DNA of 64,000 bases from Gemmiger sp. An194 (GTDB lineage: Bacteria; Bacillota; Clostridia; Oscillospirales; Ruminococcaceae), in assembly GCF_002160145.1 (NCBI RefSeq), contig NZ_NFKA01000002.1:1-64000 (forward strand). Direction: 5' to 3'. Under the pieces are notes generated by a model, which had not been told where the DNA came from, did no database searches, and was given only the letters and a program-made list of their open reading frames with translations. The translations under genes were made by a program, and so were the position numbers. Shown piece by piece: positions 25,850-33,182 of the stretch (within the stretch, counting starts at the first letter, position 1; each line of letters starts with the position of its first letter).

Positions 25850-27454
25850 TCAATCCTCCCACTTTTCGCACAGGGCTTCCACCTGACTTGCCATGCGGGC
25901 CAGCTCCTTGTTGGCGTGGCCTTCCTTGGCCTTGATGATGTTCAGCAGGCGATGGCCGGCATCCAGCAGGCGGCGGAACACCGGGTTCTGGCTGCGCAGG
26001 CCGGCCTTCTTCTCCTCGATGCGCTTGCGGTTGCCCAGCGCCAGGCAGTGGCCGCTCACCAGATCGTAGACCGCGCCGTTGTAGGGAGCGCTGGCGGAAT
26101 AGCCCAGCTCGGCCATCAGCCGGTTGGCGAAGATATCGCAGACGGTGTCCTCGCCGTGGGTCACGAACACATGCTGGGGCTTGTAGTCCTTGAAGGCAGC
26201 GGCCCAGCGCATCAGGCCCTCGTTGTCCGCGTGGCCGGATACGCCCGCCAGCACCTTGATCTGGGCCCGCACCTCGATGGTCTCACCGAACAGCCGGACC
26301 TCCTTTGCCCCCTCCACCAGGGCGCGGCCCAGAGTGCCGGGGCTCTGGTAGCCCACGAAGAGCACGGTGCTCTGGGGCTGCCACAGGTTGTGCTTCAGGT
26401 GGTGGCGGATACGCCCCGCCTCGCACATGCCGCTGGCGGAAAGAATCACCTTTCGGCTCTGGTCAAAGTTGATGGCCTTGGAATCGTCGCTGCTCACGGC
26501 CAGCTTCAGGCCCTTGAAGCTGATGGGGTTCACCCCCTGCAGCACCAGCGCCCGGGCCTCCTCGTCGTAGCATTCCGCCCACTGATCCCGGAAGATGTGG
26601 GTGGCCTCCACGGCCAGCGGACTGTCCACATAGACGGTGAAGTCGCCGTACCCCTTCACCAGATTCTGCTCCTTGATCTGGCGCAGGAAATACAGCATCT
26701 CCTGGGTGCGGCCCACCGCGAAGCTGGGAATTACCAGATTTCCGCCCCGGTCGAAGGTGTCCTGAATGACTCCTGCCAGCTCGGCCACATAGTCCGGACG
26801 GGGGCCGTGGCTTCGGTCGCCGTAGGTGGATTCCATCACCACATAGTCCGCCTCGCTCAGGTACTGGGGGTCCTTGAGCAGAGGCTGGTGGTCGTTGCCG
26901 ATGTCGCCGGAGAAGACCAGCTTTTTGGTGACTTCGCCCTCGGTGACCCACAGCTCGATGCTGGCCGAGCCCAGCAGGTGGCCCACATCCGCAAAGCGGC
27001 CCTTCACGCCGGGAGCTACATCGAAGGTCTCGCCGTAATCAATGGGTTCAAACAGCTTCAGCGCGTCCTCCGCATCCTGCATGGTATAGATGGGCTCGTA
27101 TTCCGCCGCGCCCGAGCGCTTGGCCTTGCGGTTGCGCCATTCCGCCTCAAATTCCTGGATGTGGGCGGAGTCGCGCAGCATGATGTTGCACAGCTCGGCG
27201 GTGGCGGTAGTGGCGAACACCGCCCCCCGGTACCCGTTTTTCACCAGCAGCGGAATGCGGCCGGAATGGTCGATGTGGGCGTGGGTGAGCAGCAGGCTGT
27301 CGACCTGGCCGGGTGCCAGCGGCAGAGGCTGATTTTCATAAATGTCCTTGCCCTGCTCCATGCCGCAGTCGATCATGATGTTCTGGTCGTTTGCCTGAAG
27401 CAGATAACAGCTTCCGGTGACCTCATGGGCTGCGCCCAAAAATGTAAGCTTCAT
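25850..27454 (-). CDS. MBL-fold beta-CASP RNA-processing metallohydrolase
   Basis: A 534-residue metallo-beta-lactamase/beta-CASP protein of the YSH1/RMMBL group. Motifs in order: THAHIDHSG (metal site), SGDIGNDHQPLL, the beta-CASP segment with VYVDSPLAVEAT, ASGMCEAGRIRHHLK, and VSGHADNEGLMRW with a final THGE. Such proteins are RNases or DNA/RNA repair factors; the exact substrate is not known. The C-terminal 60 residues are basic and helical. The ATG at 27454 begins the conserved domain (MKLTFLGAAHEVTGSCYLL); an upstream in-frame ATG adds 13 residues. Single-gene unit. Confidence 0.9.
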   Translation of the reverse strand: MKLTFLGAAHEVTGSCYLLQANDQNIMIDCGMEQGKDIYENQPLPLAPGQVDSLLLTHAHIDHSGRIPLLVKNGYRGAVFATTATAELCNIMLRDSAHIQEFEAEWRNRKAKRSGAAEYEPIYTMQDAEDALKLFEPIDYGETFDVAPGVKGRFADVGHLLGSASIELWVTEGEVTKKLVFSGDIGNDHQPLLKDPQYLSEADYVVMESTYGDRSHGPRPDYVAELAGVIQDTFDRGGNLVIPSFAVGRTQEMLYFLRQIKEQNLVKGYGDFTVYVDSPLAVEATHIFRDQWAECYDEEARALVLQGVNPISFKGLKLAVSSDDSKAINFDQSRKVILSASGMCEAGRIRHHLKHNLWQPQSTVLFVGYQSPGTLGRALVEGAKEVRLFGETIEVRAQIKVLAGVSGHADNEGLMRWAAAFKDYKPQHVFVTHGEDTVCDIFANRLMAELGYSASAPYNGAVYDLVSGHCLALGNRKRIEEKKAGLRSQNPVFRRLLDAGHRLLNIIKAKEGHANKELARMASQVEALCEKWED

Positions 27455-27573
27455 ATCCTGCGGGGCCTCCTTTTTTGCCGCCCGCATTTGCACTCAAACG
27501 AGGCGGCGCGGGCCGGTCCTGTCGTTACCTTTATTATAGCCTTCGCCCCCGGCGCTTACAAGCAAATCACCAA

Positions 27574-27671
27574 AACGAAAAGCAAACAGATTGTAAATTT
27601 TAGGCAATACCGCACAATTTCATGCAAAAATGTGCGTAAAATCGCCTGATGCAATCTGTTTGCTTTTCGTT
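27574..27671. repeat. 98-bp palindromic element with shared core motif
   Basis: A perfect 20-bp inverted repeat (27574-27593 with 27652-27671) surrounds a second stem CGCACA/TGTGCG (27611-27616 with 27631-27636). The left half contains a 25-nt motif (27598-27622) that recurs with two mismatches at 48298-48322. It occupies the gap between the beta-CASP gene start and the ABC operon end, and may also end the ABC transcript. It looks like a MITE- or REP-type structured repeat; no transposase is present. Confidence 0.7.
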
Positions 27672-27685
27672 GATTTTTCTGCTTC

Positions 27686-28249
27686 CTATGGAATTTCCAC
27701 GCTGGCGCCGCCGAATGCCTCGGCCTCCTGCTCGTCGTGGGTGATGAGCAGCAGCCAGCGATCCTCCAGCATCCGGCGCACCCAGTCCATGGCCCGCTGG
27801 CGCGTTTCCTCGTCCAGCCCCTTGAAGGGCTCGTCCAGAATCACGCCCTCTGCCGGGGCCAGCACCGCCCGGGCCAGCGCCACCCGCCGGGCCTGCCCGC
27901 CGGACAGCTGCCGCGCGGGCTTGGACCAGTCCTCTTCGCAAAGGCCCAGCGCCGCCAGCGCCGCTTCGATCTCGTTCCGGTGCAGCTGGGGGCAGCACAG
28001 GGCCACATTGCCCACCGCCGTGAGCTGGCCGCAGAGCCGGTCCTCCTGGAACTGGGCCACGATCCGGCCATCGGTTTCCACCCGGCCCGCATCCGGCGTT
28101 TCCAGCCCCAGCAGCAGCCGGGCCAGAGTGGTTTTGCCCCGGCCGGAAGGCGCCATCAGCACATTGGTACCCTCCAGGGTCAGATTCAGGTCCCGCAGCA
28201 CCCACTGGTCCCCGTAGCGTTTGCTCACGCCGTTCAGAACCGCCTTCAT
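27686..28249 (-). CDS. NitT/TauT-type ABC transporter ATP-binding protein (short)
   Basis: A 187-residue ABC ATPase of the SsuB/TauB group. It has Walker A PSGRGKTT, Q-loop AQFQEDRL, signature LSGGQARRVALA, Walker B GVILDEPFKGLD and the switch His in LLITHDEQEAEA. It is about 60 residues shorter than typical SsuB (about 250), ending soon after the H-loop, so the regulatory C-terminal extension is absent. All catalytic elements remain, so it is likely functional. Its ATG overlaps the permease stop (ATGA). Confidence 0.88.
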   Translation of the reverse strand: MKAVLNGVSKRYGDQWVLRDLNLTLEGTNVLMAPSGRGKTTLARLLLGLETPDAGRVETDGRIVAQFQEDRLCGQLTAVGNVALCCPQLHRNEIEAALAALGLCEEDWSKPARQLSGGQARRVALARAVLAPAEGVILDEPFKGLDEETRQRAMDWVRRMLEDRWLLLITHDEQEAEAFGGASVEIP

Positions 28250-29004
28250 GCGACGCCTCCTTCCAGCCGCCTGCCCGCCGCTCGCAGCAGCCGCAGGAAC
28301 AGGGTCTCAAACGCGCCGCTCACCAGCACGATCACCGCCGTCCAGGCAAACAGCTCACCGGTCTCCAGATAAAGCTTTGCCTGGTACAGCGCCTCGCCGA
28401 TGCTGCCGCTCGGCAGGCCGATGACCTCGGCGGCGATGCCGCTCTTCCAGGCAAGGCCCATGCCCACAGTGCAGCTCTGCACAAAATAGGGCCAGACCTG
28501 GGGCAGCCAGATGGCTCCCAGCGCTCGGGAAAAGGGAATGCGGAACACCTTCGCCATCTCCAGCAGCTGCCGGTCGGTCTGCTGGATGCCCTCCAGCACC
28601 GCGGTGTACACCACCGGCAGCACCATCAGAAAGCTGATGAGCACCGCCAGGTTGGCGCTGCGTACCCAAAGTAAGGCCAAAATGATGAAGCTGGCCACCG
28701 GCACCGCCTTGATCAGCTGCATCAGCGGCCGGATCAGCACCCGCACCGGCTCCAGCCAGGCGCTGGCCGCTGCCAGCACCACGCCCGCCGCCAGCGCGCC
28801 GAAAAAGCCCGCCAGAATGCGCAGGGCGCTGAAGCCCACCCGCTGCCAGAACGCAGCGGTGGGCAGAAGGCCCGCCAGCGTTTCCAGGGTTTCCAGCGGG
28901 GAAGCCAGCAGAAACTTCTGGGGAATCATCATGGCCCCAAACTGCCAGACCGCCACCCAGAACAGGATGGCGGCCGCTTGTTTTGCTCGTTTATTCCACT
29001 CCAT
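28246..29004 (-). CDS. NitT/TauT-type ABC transporter permease
   Basis: A 252-residue BPD-type permease of the SsuC/TauC group with about six hydrophobic segments. The EAA loop is recognisable as EMAKVFRIPFSRALGAIWLP. It belongs with the adjacent binding protein and ATPase to import a small organic solute (sulfonate, pyrimidine precursor, nitrate-like or similar). The ATG at 29004 overlaps the 3' end of the binding-protein gene in another frame; a further upstream start at 29031 is possible. Confidence 0.9.
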   Translation of the reverse strand: MEWNKRAKQAAAILFWVAVWQFGAMMIPQKFLLASPLETLETLAGLLPTAAFWQRVGFSALRILAGFFGALAAGVVLAAASAWLEPVRVLIRPLMQLIKAVPVASFIILALLWVRSANLAVLISFLMVLPVVYTAVLEGIQQTDRQLLEMAKVFRIPFSRALGAIWLPQVWPYFVQSCTVGMGLAWKSGIAAEVIGLPSGSIGEALYQAKLYLETGELFAWTAVIVLVSGAFETLFLRLLRAAGRRLEGGVA

Positions 29005-30061
29005 AGTAGAAGTCGTCGCCCGGCAGCGCACCGCCTACCGAGGCGGCATCCTGCTGGTACAGCACATCCAGATAGCCGCTCAGGGCCTGCTTCATGTCCT
29101 CACCGGCCATGTAGGTGATGTTGCAGGCGGGCAGCGCCTTCTCGGCCAGGGGAGCCTTGGCCACGATGCCATACTCCGCCACCAGCTGGGCTGCGTCGGC
29201 CGTGTTCTCGGTCACCCACTCAATGCTGCTGCGGTAGTCCGCCAGGAAGACCTCCAGCTCCAACTGATGCTGCTGGGCGTAATCGCTGCGCACGGCCAGT
29301 ACGCCGGTGATCAGCTGGGAATCCGGGTCGATCTTGTTCCATTCCTCGGTCAGGTCCAGTGCCACGGTCAGGCCCTCCACCTGGGCCTGGGCGGCGGTCA
29401 CATAGGGCTGAGGCAGAACTGCCACGGCGCCCTCGCCCGCGCTCTGCAGCATGGCCAGCACCTCGGTGGCCTCGCTCTTGTACTCGATGGTCACATCCTT
29501 GGCCGGGTCGATGCCGTTTTCGCTGAGGATGTAGTTGAGCACATACTCAGGGGTAGTGCCCTTGCCGGTGGAGTAGATGGTCTTGCCGGCCAGGTCGGCC
29601 ACGCTGGCCACCTCGTCGCCGGTGGTTACCACATACAGAACACCCAGGGTGTTCACCGCGGCCAACTGAATTTTCCCCTCAGTCTTCTGGTAGAGGGTTG
29701 CGGCCAGGTTGGCGGGGATGGCCGCCGCGTCCAGCTCGCCCTTGGTGAGCAGCGGCACGATCTCATCGGCCGCGCCGTACATGGTCACCTCGTACAGGGG
29801 GCTCTCCATGCTCTCCTGGTCCTTCATCAGCTTGACCATGCCCATGGTGGTGGGGCCCTGCAGGCCCGCAATGCGCATGGCATCACCGGAATACGGCGTG
29901 CTCGCCGCGGAGGCAGCAGAAGCGCTCTCCGCCTGGCTGGAGGCAGGCACGCTGGACGCAGCCTGCGAGGAAGCGGTGCTGCCGGAAGCAGCGGTGCCGC
30001 CGCAGGCTGCCAGGCTCAGGGCCATTGCGGCCGCCATTACCATGCTCAACAAACGTTTCAT
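28991..30061 (-). CDS. NitT/TauT-type ABC transporter substrate-binding lipoprotein
   Basis: A 356-residue lipoprotein with signal peptide and lipobox LSLAAC, a Ser/Ala-rich linker (residues about 22-50), and an NMT1/SsuA-like domain starting MRIAGLQGPTTMGMVKLM. GKTIYSTGKGTTPEYVLNYIL and AAIPANLAATLYQ fit this class. It is first in a three-gene operon with permease and ATPase. The ligand is not determinable from motifs. AGAAGGAGAG precedes the chosen ATG (30061); the longer ORF is unsupported. It is divergent from a Crp/Fnr regulator that could control it. Confidence 0.9.
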   Translation of the reverse strand: MKRLLSMVMAAAMALSLAACGGTAASGSTASSQAASSVPASSQAESASAASAASTPYSGDAMRIAGLQGPTTMGMVKLMKDQESMESPLYEVTMYGAADEIVPLLTKGELDAAAIPANLAATLYQKTEGKIQLAAVNTLGVLYVVTTGDEVASVADLAGKTIYSTGKGTTPEYVLNYILSENGIDPAKDVTIEYKSEATEVLAMLQSAGEGAVAVLPQPYVTAAQAQVEGLTVALDLTEEWNKIDPDSQLITGVLAVRSDYAQQHQLELEVFLADYRSSIEWVTENTADAAQLVAEYGIVAKAPLAEKALPACNITYMAGEDMKQALSGYLDVLYQQDAASVGGALPGDDFYYGVE

Positions 30062-30105
30062 GAAAAGTTCTCTCCTTCTGGGCAATCCTTCCGGTAGGTT
30101 CCGGT

Positions 30106-30134
30106 TTGCCTTTTTATTTGTATTCTACTATAAT
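30106..30134 (+). promoter_or_regulatory. Promoter of the Crp/Fnr regulator gene
   Basis: TTGCCT (30106-30111), 17-nt spacer, TATAAT (30129-30134), 58 bases before the start codon, in the 130-bp divergent region shared with the NitT/TauT importer. Confidence 0.7.
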
Positions 30135-30191
30135 AAAAGAAATTATGCCGTTGCGGCGGCAACCAACCACCCGCACAAAGGAGCCAATGCC

Positions 30192-30899
30192 ATGCGCAAT
30201 TCCATTCTACTGGAGGATCACCTTCCCATCCTGCTGCAAACCACCCTGTTCCGTGGGCTGACCCTGGCGGAGCTGCGCATGACCATGGAGTGCTTCCAGC
30301 CTGCCGCCCGCGCCTTTTCCAAGGGCGAGATCGTACTGCTTTCCGGCTATGAGATACAGGATGTGGGCATCGTGCTGGCCGGTCAGGTGGAGGCGGTGAA
30401 AAACACGCCGGACGGCGGCAGCGTGGCCATCACCCTGATGGAGCCGGGCAGCCTGTTCGGCGACGTGCTCAGCGGCAGCAGCACCAAAAGCCCGGTCACG
30501 GTGATCGCCAAGACCGACTGTCAGGTACTGTTCGTGCCCTACCAGAAGATCCTGCATCCCTGCGCCCGGATGCACGGCAGTCATTTTCAGCTGATGCAGA
30601 ATCTGGTGTGCACCATCTCGGACAAATACTTTGCCCTGAACCGCCGGGTGGACCTGCTGATTTTAAAGAGCCTGCGCAGCAAGCTGTGTGCCTATCTGCT
30701 GGAGGAGGCCGCCCGGGCCGGGGCCGACACCTTCACCATCCCCTTCTCCCGTGCCGGTCTGGCAGATTACCTGAACTGCGAGCGCAGCGCGCTCAGCCGG
30801 GAGATCTCCCGCATGCGGGACGAGGGCCTGATCGAGACCTATAAAAACAGCTTCAAGCTGTTGAATAAGGCGGAGCTGACCCGCCAATATCACTGTTAA
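30192..30899 (+). CDS. Crp/Fnr family transcriptional regulator
   Basis: A 235-residue regulator. Residues about 20-135 are a cyclic-nucleotide-binding-like beta-roll (FSKGEIVLLSGYEIQDVGIV, then EPGSLFGDVLSG). Residues about 160-225 contain a winged helix with FSRAGLADYLNCERSALSREISRMRDEG as the DNA-reading part. The Fnr N-terminal Cys cluster is absent; isolated Cys residues do not form that motif, so it is unlikely to be an oxygen-sensing iron-sulfur protein. The ATG at 30192 follows AAAGGAGCC. Divergent placement suggests it regulates the adjacent ABC importer. Confidence 0.9.
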   Translation: MRNSILLEDHLPILLQTTLFRGLTLAELRMTMECFQPAARAFSKGEIVLLSGYEIQDVGIVLAGQVEAVKNTPDGGSVAITLMEPGSLFGDVLSGSSTKSPVTVIAKTDCQVLFVPYQKILHPCARMHGSHFQLMQNLVCTISDKYFALNRRVDLLILKSLRSKLCAYLLEEAARAGADTFTIPFSRAGLADYLNCERSALSREISRMRDEGLIETYKNSFKLLNKAELTRQYHC

Positions 30900-30916
30900 A
30901 AGGAGAGATTTCTGCC

Positions 30917-31882
30917 ATGAAAACCCCTGTTTTATACATCGTAATCCCCTGCTACAACGAGCAGGAGGTGCTGCCGGTGACCAGCGGCATGTTCCTGGAA
31001 AAGATCAACAGCCTGATCGCCAAAGGCCGCGTGGCCCCCGAGAGCCGGGTGGTTTTTGTGAACGACGGCTCCAAGGACAACACCTGGAGCATCATTCAGG
31101 AGCTGGCGAAAAGTGACGAGCATTTTGAGGGCATCTGCCTTTCCCGCAACCGGGGCCACCAGAACGCCCTGCTGGGCGGCCTGATGACCGTGAAGGACCG
31201 GTGCGACATCACCATCAGCATCGACTGCGACGGCCAGGACGACATCAACGCCATGGATGCCATGGTGGATGCCTACTGGGAGGGCTGCGAGGTGGTGTAC
31301 GGCGTGCGCTCCAAGCGGGACACCGACACCTTCTTCAAGCGCTTCACCGCCGAGGGCTTCTACAAGCTGATGAACTGGATGGGCGCGCAGGTGGTATTCA
31401 ACCACGCGGACTACCGGCTGATGAGCAGCCGGGTGCTGAACGAGTTCGCCAACTTCAGGGAGGTCAACATCTTCCTGCGAGGCATGGTACCGCTGGTGGG
31501 CTTCAAGAGCACCAGCGTATACTACGAGCGGGCCGAGCGCATCGCGGGCGAGAGCCACTACCCGCTGAAAAAAATGCTGGCCCTGGCCTTCGACGGCATC
31601 ACCAGCCTGTCGGTGAAGCCCATCCGACTGATCACCGGCTTCGGTGCACTCATCTCCGTTGTAAGTTTCCTCGGGGTCATCTGGGCCATGATCGAAGCCA
31701 TTCTGGGCCGCACGGTGGCTGGCTGGGCCTCCACCACCAGCATTGTCTGCTTCATGGGCGGCATCCAGCTGCTGTGCCTGGGCGTGATCGGTGAATACAT
31801 CGGTAAAATCTATCTGGAAACCAAACAGCGGCCCCGGTTCATCATCGGGGAGACCACCTTCCAGGATGAGGAGGCCAAATGA
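30917..31882 (+). CDS. GT2 glycosyltransferase with C-terminal membrane segments (GtrB/YkcC-like)
   Basis: A 321-residue polyprenyl-phosphate glycosyltransferase. The GT-A domain (residues 1 to about 225) has IPCYNEQEVLP, VNDGSKDNTW and the metal motif SIDCDGQDD. Two membrane helices follow (about 235-257 and 268-292), with the family ending GVIGEYIGKIYLETK. Such enzymes make undecaprenyl-phosphate glucose or related donors for extracytoplasmic GT-C transferases. AGGAGAG precedes the ATG. Its stop overlaps the next gene's start (ATGA). Confidence 0.92.
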   Translation: MKTPVLYIVIPCYNEQEVLPVTSGMFLEKINSLIAKGRVAPESRVVFVNDGSKDNTWSIIQELAKSDEHFEGICLSRNRGHQNALLGGLMTVKDRCDITISIDCDGQDDINAMDAMVDAYWEGCEVVYGVRSKRDTDTFFKRFTAEGFYKLMNWMGAQVVFNHADYRLMSSRVLNEFANFREVNIFLRGMVPLVGFKSTSVYYERAERIAGESHYPLKKMLALAFDGITSLSVKPIRLITGFGALISVVSFLGVIWAMIEAILGRTVAGWASTTSIVCFMGGIQLLCLGVIGEYIGKIYLETKQRPRFIIGETTFQDEEAK

Positions 31883-32571
31883 ACAAGATCACCTGGAAGG
31901 GCAGCGTACTGCTGGGGCCCATTCCCCCGGTGCTGGTCAGCTGCGGCACACCGGAAGCCCCCAATGTGTTCACCGTGGCCTGGGCTGGCATCGTGAACAC
32001 CCACCCGCCCCGGGTCTCCATCTCGGTGCGGCCCAGCCGCCACAGCTACGGGCTGATCCGGCAGAGCGGCGAATTCGTCATCAACCTGCCCACCACCGCC
32101 CTGGCCCGGGCCGTGGACTGGTGCGGCGTGAAAAGCGGCCGGGACGTAAACAAATTCGAGGCCATGGGCCTGACCGCCCTGCCTGCCAGCCAGGTGGGCT
32201 GCCCTCTGGTGGGGGAAAGCCCGGTGAACCTGGAATGCAAGGTGTTCCAGCAAATCCCGCTGGGCACCCACGATCTGTTTCTGGCGGATGTGGTGGCTGT
32301 GAACGTGAGCGAAAATCTGCTGGACGCGGCAGGCAAGCTGCATCTGGAGCGGGCGGGCCTTCTGGCCTACGCCCACGGCCAGTATTACAGCCTGGGCGAG
32401 GAACTGGGCACCTTTGGCTGGAGCGTGCGCAAAAAGCAGCCCCCGGCCAAAAAGGGAGCGGCGCCCAAAAAGCCCGCCTCTGAAAAGGCGCCCCGCCGAG
32501 CGGGTGAGGCGAAGCGCGGCCCGGCACCCAAAAAGGCAGGCCATGCCCCCCGCAGACCCAAAAAGAAATAA
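31879..32571 (+). CDS. Flavin reductase-like (flavoredoxin) protein with basic C-terminal tail
   Basis: A 230-residue protein. Residues 1 to about 180 match the FMN-binding split-barrel flavin reductase/flavoredoxin family (NVFTVAWAGIVNTHPPRVSI, GEFVINLPTTALA, LAYAHGQYYSLGEELG). Residues about 185-230 are a low-complexity tail with repeated PKK, AKK and RRP units, very Lys/Arg/Pro/Ala-rich and not part of the family. The tail could bind nucleic acid or anionic cell-surface polymer. The gene overlaps the upstream GT2 by four bases, so expression is coupled although no functional link is known. Confidence 0.85.
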   Translation: MNKITWKGSVLLGPIPPVLVSCGTPEAPNVFTVAWAGIVNTHPPRVSISVRPSRHSYGLIRQSGEFVINLPTTALARAVDWCGVKSGRDVNKFEAMGLTALPASQVGCPLVGESPVNLECKVFQQIPLGTHDLFLADVVAVNVSENLLDAAGKLHLERAGLLAYAHGQYYSLGEELGTFGWSVRKKQPPAKKGAAPKKPASEKAPRRAGEAKRGPAPKKAGHAPRRPKKK

Positions 32572-32584
32572 ATCCGCACAAAAC

Positions 32585-32628
32585 AAAGACCGCCGGTCTT
32601 CCCTCTTCGGGGAAAACCGGCGGTCTTT
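32585..32628. terminator. Bidirectional terminator between convergent units
   Basis: A perfect 12-bp stem AAAGACCGCCGG/CCGGCGGTCTTT (32585-32596 with 32617-32628) with extra TCTTCCC/GGGGAA pairing in the loop. It separates the flavin reductase gene from the convergent minus-strand polymer operon. Confidence 0.9.
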
Positions 32629-32642
32629 TCTTTATGCCTGTC

Positions 32643-32915
32643 TTACTTGTCCAGCAGGTCCGCTTCCTCGGGGTGTTTTTCGAACCACTTGGCGGCATAG
32701 CTGCAGCTGGTGCGGGCCTTGCGGCCGCTGGCGCGCAGCTGGGCCACGCACTGCTCCATCAGCTGACCGGCCATGCCCTGGCCCCGCAGCTCCTCGCCCA
32801 CGAAGGTGTGGTCGATGTCCACCACGCCGGGCGCCACCTGGGGGAAGGTGATCCGGGCCAGTTCCCGGGTCTCGTCGCCGTATACGATGCTGTTTTCGTT
32901 GATCTTGAATTCCAT
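32643..32915 (-). CDS. Small GNAT-family N-acetyltransferase (YjdJ/Gcn5-related)
   Basis: A 90-residue minimal acetyltransferase of the YjdJ-like GNAT group. The acetyl-CoA loop is GEELRGQGMAGQLME, preceded by the beta-strand VVDIDHTFV. The acceptor is unknown. The ATG at 32915 follows GAGGTG with six bases spacing; a GTG at 32924 is the longer alternative. It is the last gene before the operon terminator. Confidence 0.88.
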   Translation of the reverse strand: MEFKINENSIVYGDETRELARITFPQVAPGVVDIDHTFVGEELRGQGMAGQLMEQCVAQLRASGRKARTSCSYAAKWFEKHPEEADLLDK

Positions 32916-32962
32916 AGGGTACACCTCTCTTTTGGGGTATTGTTCTGCCGGTCAAGGACCGG

Positions 32963-33167
32963 TCAGTCGTCGAATTCCACGGTGCGGCCACAGCGGATGC
33001 AGCCGCCCTTGCCCTTCCAGCGGGGCAGCACGCCGGGGTAACCGCAATGAGGGCAGCGCAGGCCGAAGCGTTTGACCATCCAGGCAGCCGCCGGCGATCA
33101 CCAGCGCCATGCCCGCCCAGAAGGCCAGGATGGCGAACCGGGCCCTGCGGCGCGAAAGCTTTTTCAT
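32963..33167 (-). pseudogene. Frameshifted small TM plus zinc-ribbon protein
   Basis: The start at 33167, with AAAGGA upstream, opens a basic N-terminus and one membrane helix (FAILAFWAGMALVIAGG). In the +1 frame, from about 33090 to the stop at 32963, the sequence reads MVKRFGLRCPHCGYPGVLPR and continues with CIRCG, a four-cysteine zinc ribbon. Joined at about 33085-33095, the two halves form a sensible protein of about 67 residues. In the original frame the reading continues as low-information sequence to 32952. A natural one-base frameshift, a sequencing error, or two separate small ORFs are possible. Function unknown. Confidence 0.6.
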
Positions 33168-33182
33168 TGCATATCCTTTCTT

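Noticed and set aside
25850-27454. RNase J identity
   Set aside because: The order of motifs and lack of the RNase J C-terminal domain fit the YSH1/RMMBL group better.
30192-30899. Oxygen-sensing Fnr identity of the Crp/Fnr regulator
   Set aside because: The N-terminal cysteine cluster needed for a [4Fe-4S] sensor is absent.
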